From: Gemmatimonadota bacterium
GTDB lineage: Bacteria; Gemmatimonadota; Gemmatimonadetes; Gemmatimonadales; GWC2-71-9
Length of the DNA stretch: 5,619 nucleotides
NCBI GenBank assembly: GCA_027294815.1
Contig: JAPULP010000115.1
Span: 1-5,619 of the forward strand
Direction: 5' to 3'
Shown here: piece after piece, positions 5,081-5,619 of the stretch
How positions within the stretch are numbered: the first letter of the stretch is position 1
Layout: every line of letters starts with the position of its first letter
Notes under the pieces: model-generated
Told to the model about the DNA's origin: nothing
Databases searched by the model: none
Seen by the model: only the letters and a program-made list of their open reading frames with translations
Program-made: the position numbers and the translations under genes

Positions 5081-5619
5081 ATGGGTAAGACGTTAGCGAC
5101 ACTTCCTCCACCAGATAGCTTCGCCTCGCGCCACATCGGACCGCGGCCGGACGACATCGACGCCATGCTCCTGGTGTTGGGCTATGACTCGTTGGACGAC
5201 CTGACCGACGCCGTCGTTCCCGCGAATATCCGATCGGACCGACCGCTGGCGCTTCCAGCCGCCGAGCCGGAGGAATCCGTGCTCGCAACGCTCAGGGCGA
5301 TGGCGGATCGCAACATCATCTCCCGGTCGTACATCGGCATGGGATACTCCGACTGCATCACCCCACCGGTCATCCTTCGCAATGTTCTGGAAAACCCCGG
5401 CTGGTACACGTCGTACACTCCCTACCAAGCGGAAATCTCACAGGGTCGCCTCGAAGCCTTACTCAACTTCCAAACGGCCGTGTCGGATCTGACCGGGTTG
5501 GCGGTCGCCAACGCCTCACTGCTCGACGAAGGGACCGCTGCAGCCGAGGCCATGAACATGACCTTCAGCGTGAGCCGCAAGAAAGACGGCGCCACGTTCT
5601 TGGTCGACGAAGCCTGTCA
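5081..5619 (+). CDS. gcvP: Glycine dehydrogenase (decarboxylating), P protein, N-terminal part
   Basis: The first 179 residues of the pyridoxal-phosphate enzyme that decarboxylates glycine and passes the aminomethyl group to lipoyl-H protein. The frame leaves the window at its right edge. Family segments are FASRHIGP (14-21), SYIGMGYSDCITPPVILRNV (83-102), NPGWYTSYTPYQAEISQGRL (105-124), EALLNFQTAVSDLTGL (125-140) and ANASLLDEGTAAAEAM (143-158). The FxxRHIGP opening is typical of the long, single-chain P protein of about 950 residues, rather than the split GcvPA/GcvPB form, but the PLP lysine lies far downstream and is not visible. The ATG at 5081 is preceded by AAGGTGA (5067-5073), a good ribosome binding site with 7 nt spacing. 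It forms a cluster with gcvH, its direct partner. Confidence 0.96.
   Translation, partial: MGKTLATLPPPDSFASRHIGPRPDDIDAMLLVLGYDSLDDLTDAVVPANIRSDRPLALPAAEPEESVLATLRAMADRNIISRSYIGMGYSDCITPPVILRNVLENPGWYTSYTPYQAEISQGRLEALLNFQTAVSDLTGLAVANASLLDEGTAAAEAMNMTFSVSRKKDGATFLVDEAC

Overview
The window is GC-rich, gene-dense bacterial chromosome with several GTG starts and short intergenic gaps. There is no RNA gene, insertion sequence, CRISPR array or origin that I can see. The gene content (DmpA-type peptidase, HU, thymidine kinase, CoaE, glycine cleavage) is bacterial housekeeping. GC-rich style plus the degenerate-helicase/DbpA-domain protein make me think of Gemmatimonadota or a related environmental phylum. 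That placement is an inference from memory and was not tested.

Layout. Positions 1-615 (minus) hold the N-terminal 205 residues of a DmpA/BapA-like P1-family peptidase with a probable lipoprotein signal; the gene runs off the left edge. A 163-nt divergent spacer carries a possible promoter and a hairpin with a T-rich tail. Positions 779-2158 (plus) encode a 459-residue protein that follows the DEAD-box helicase layout from end to end but has lost nearly every catalytic motif, while keeping an intact C-terminal DbpA-type RNA-binding domain. Its stop codon directly abuts the stop codon of a convergent HU gene (2159-2446, minus). A perfect 11-bp inverted repeat lies 39 nt before that junction, inside the helicase-like gene.

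From a 156-nt divergent spacer, a plus-strand cluster runs to the right edge: thymidine kinase (2603-3229), a one-polypeptide fusion of dephospho-CoA kinase with a PIG-L/LmbE zinc deacetylase (3231-4541), gcvH (4607-4993) and the start of gcvP (5081 onward). Thymidine kinase and the fusion are separated by one base and are probably translationally coupled. gcvH seems to have its own promoter overlapping the fusion's stop codon. A GC-rich hairpin with a weak T tail sits between gcvH and gcvP and may tune H-protein against P-protein output.

The most interesting items are the apparent pseudo-helicase, the CoaE-PIG-L fusion, and a G7 tract exactly at the fusion junction. That tract forms an in-frame G-GGG-GGA slippery heptamer; a -1 slip there would release a CoaE-only protein of about 219 residues.
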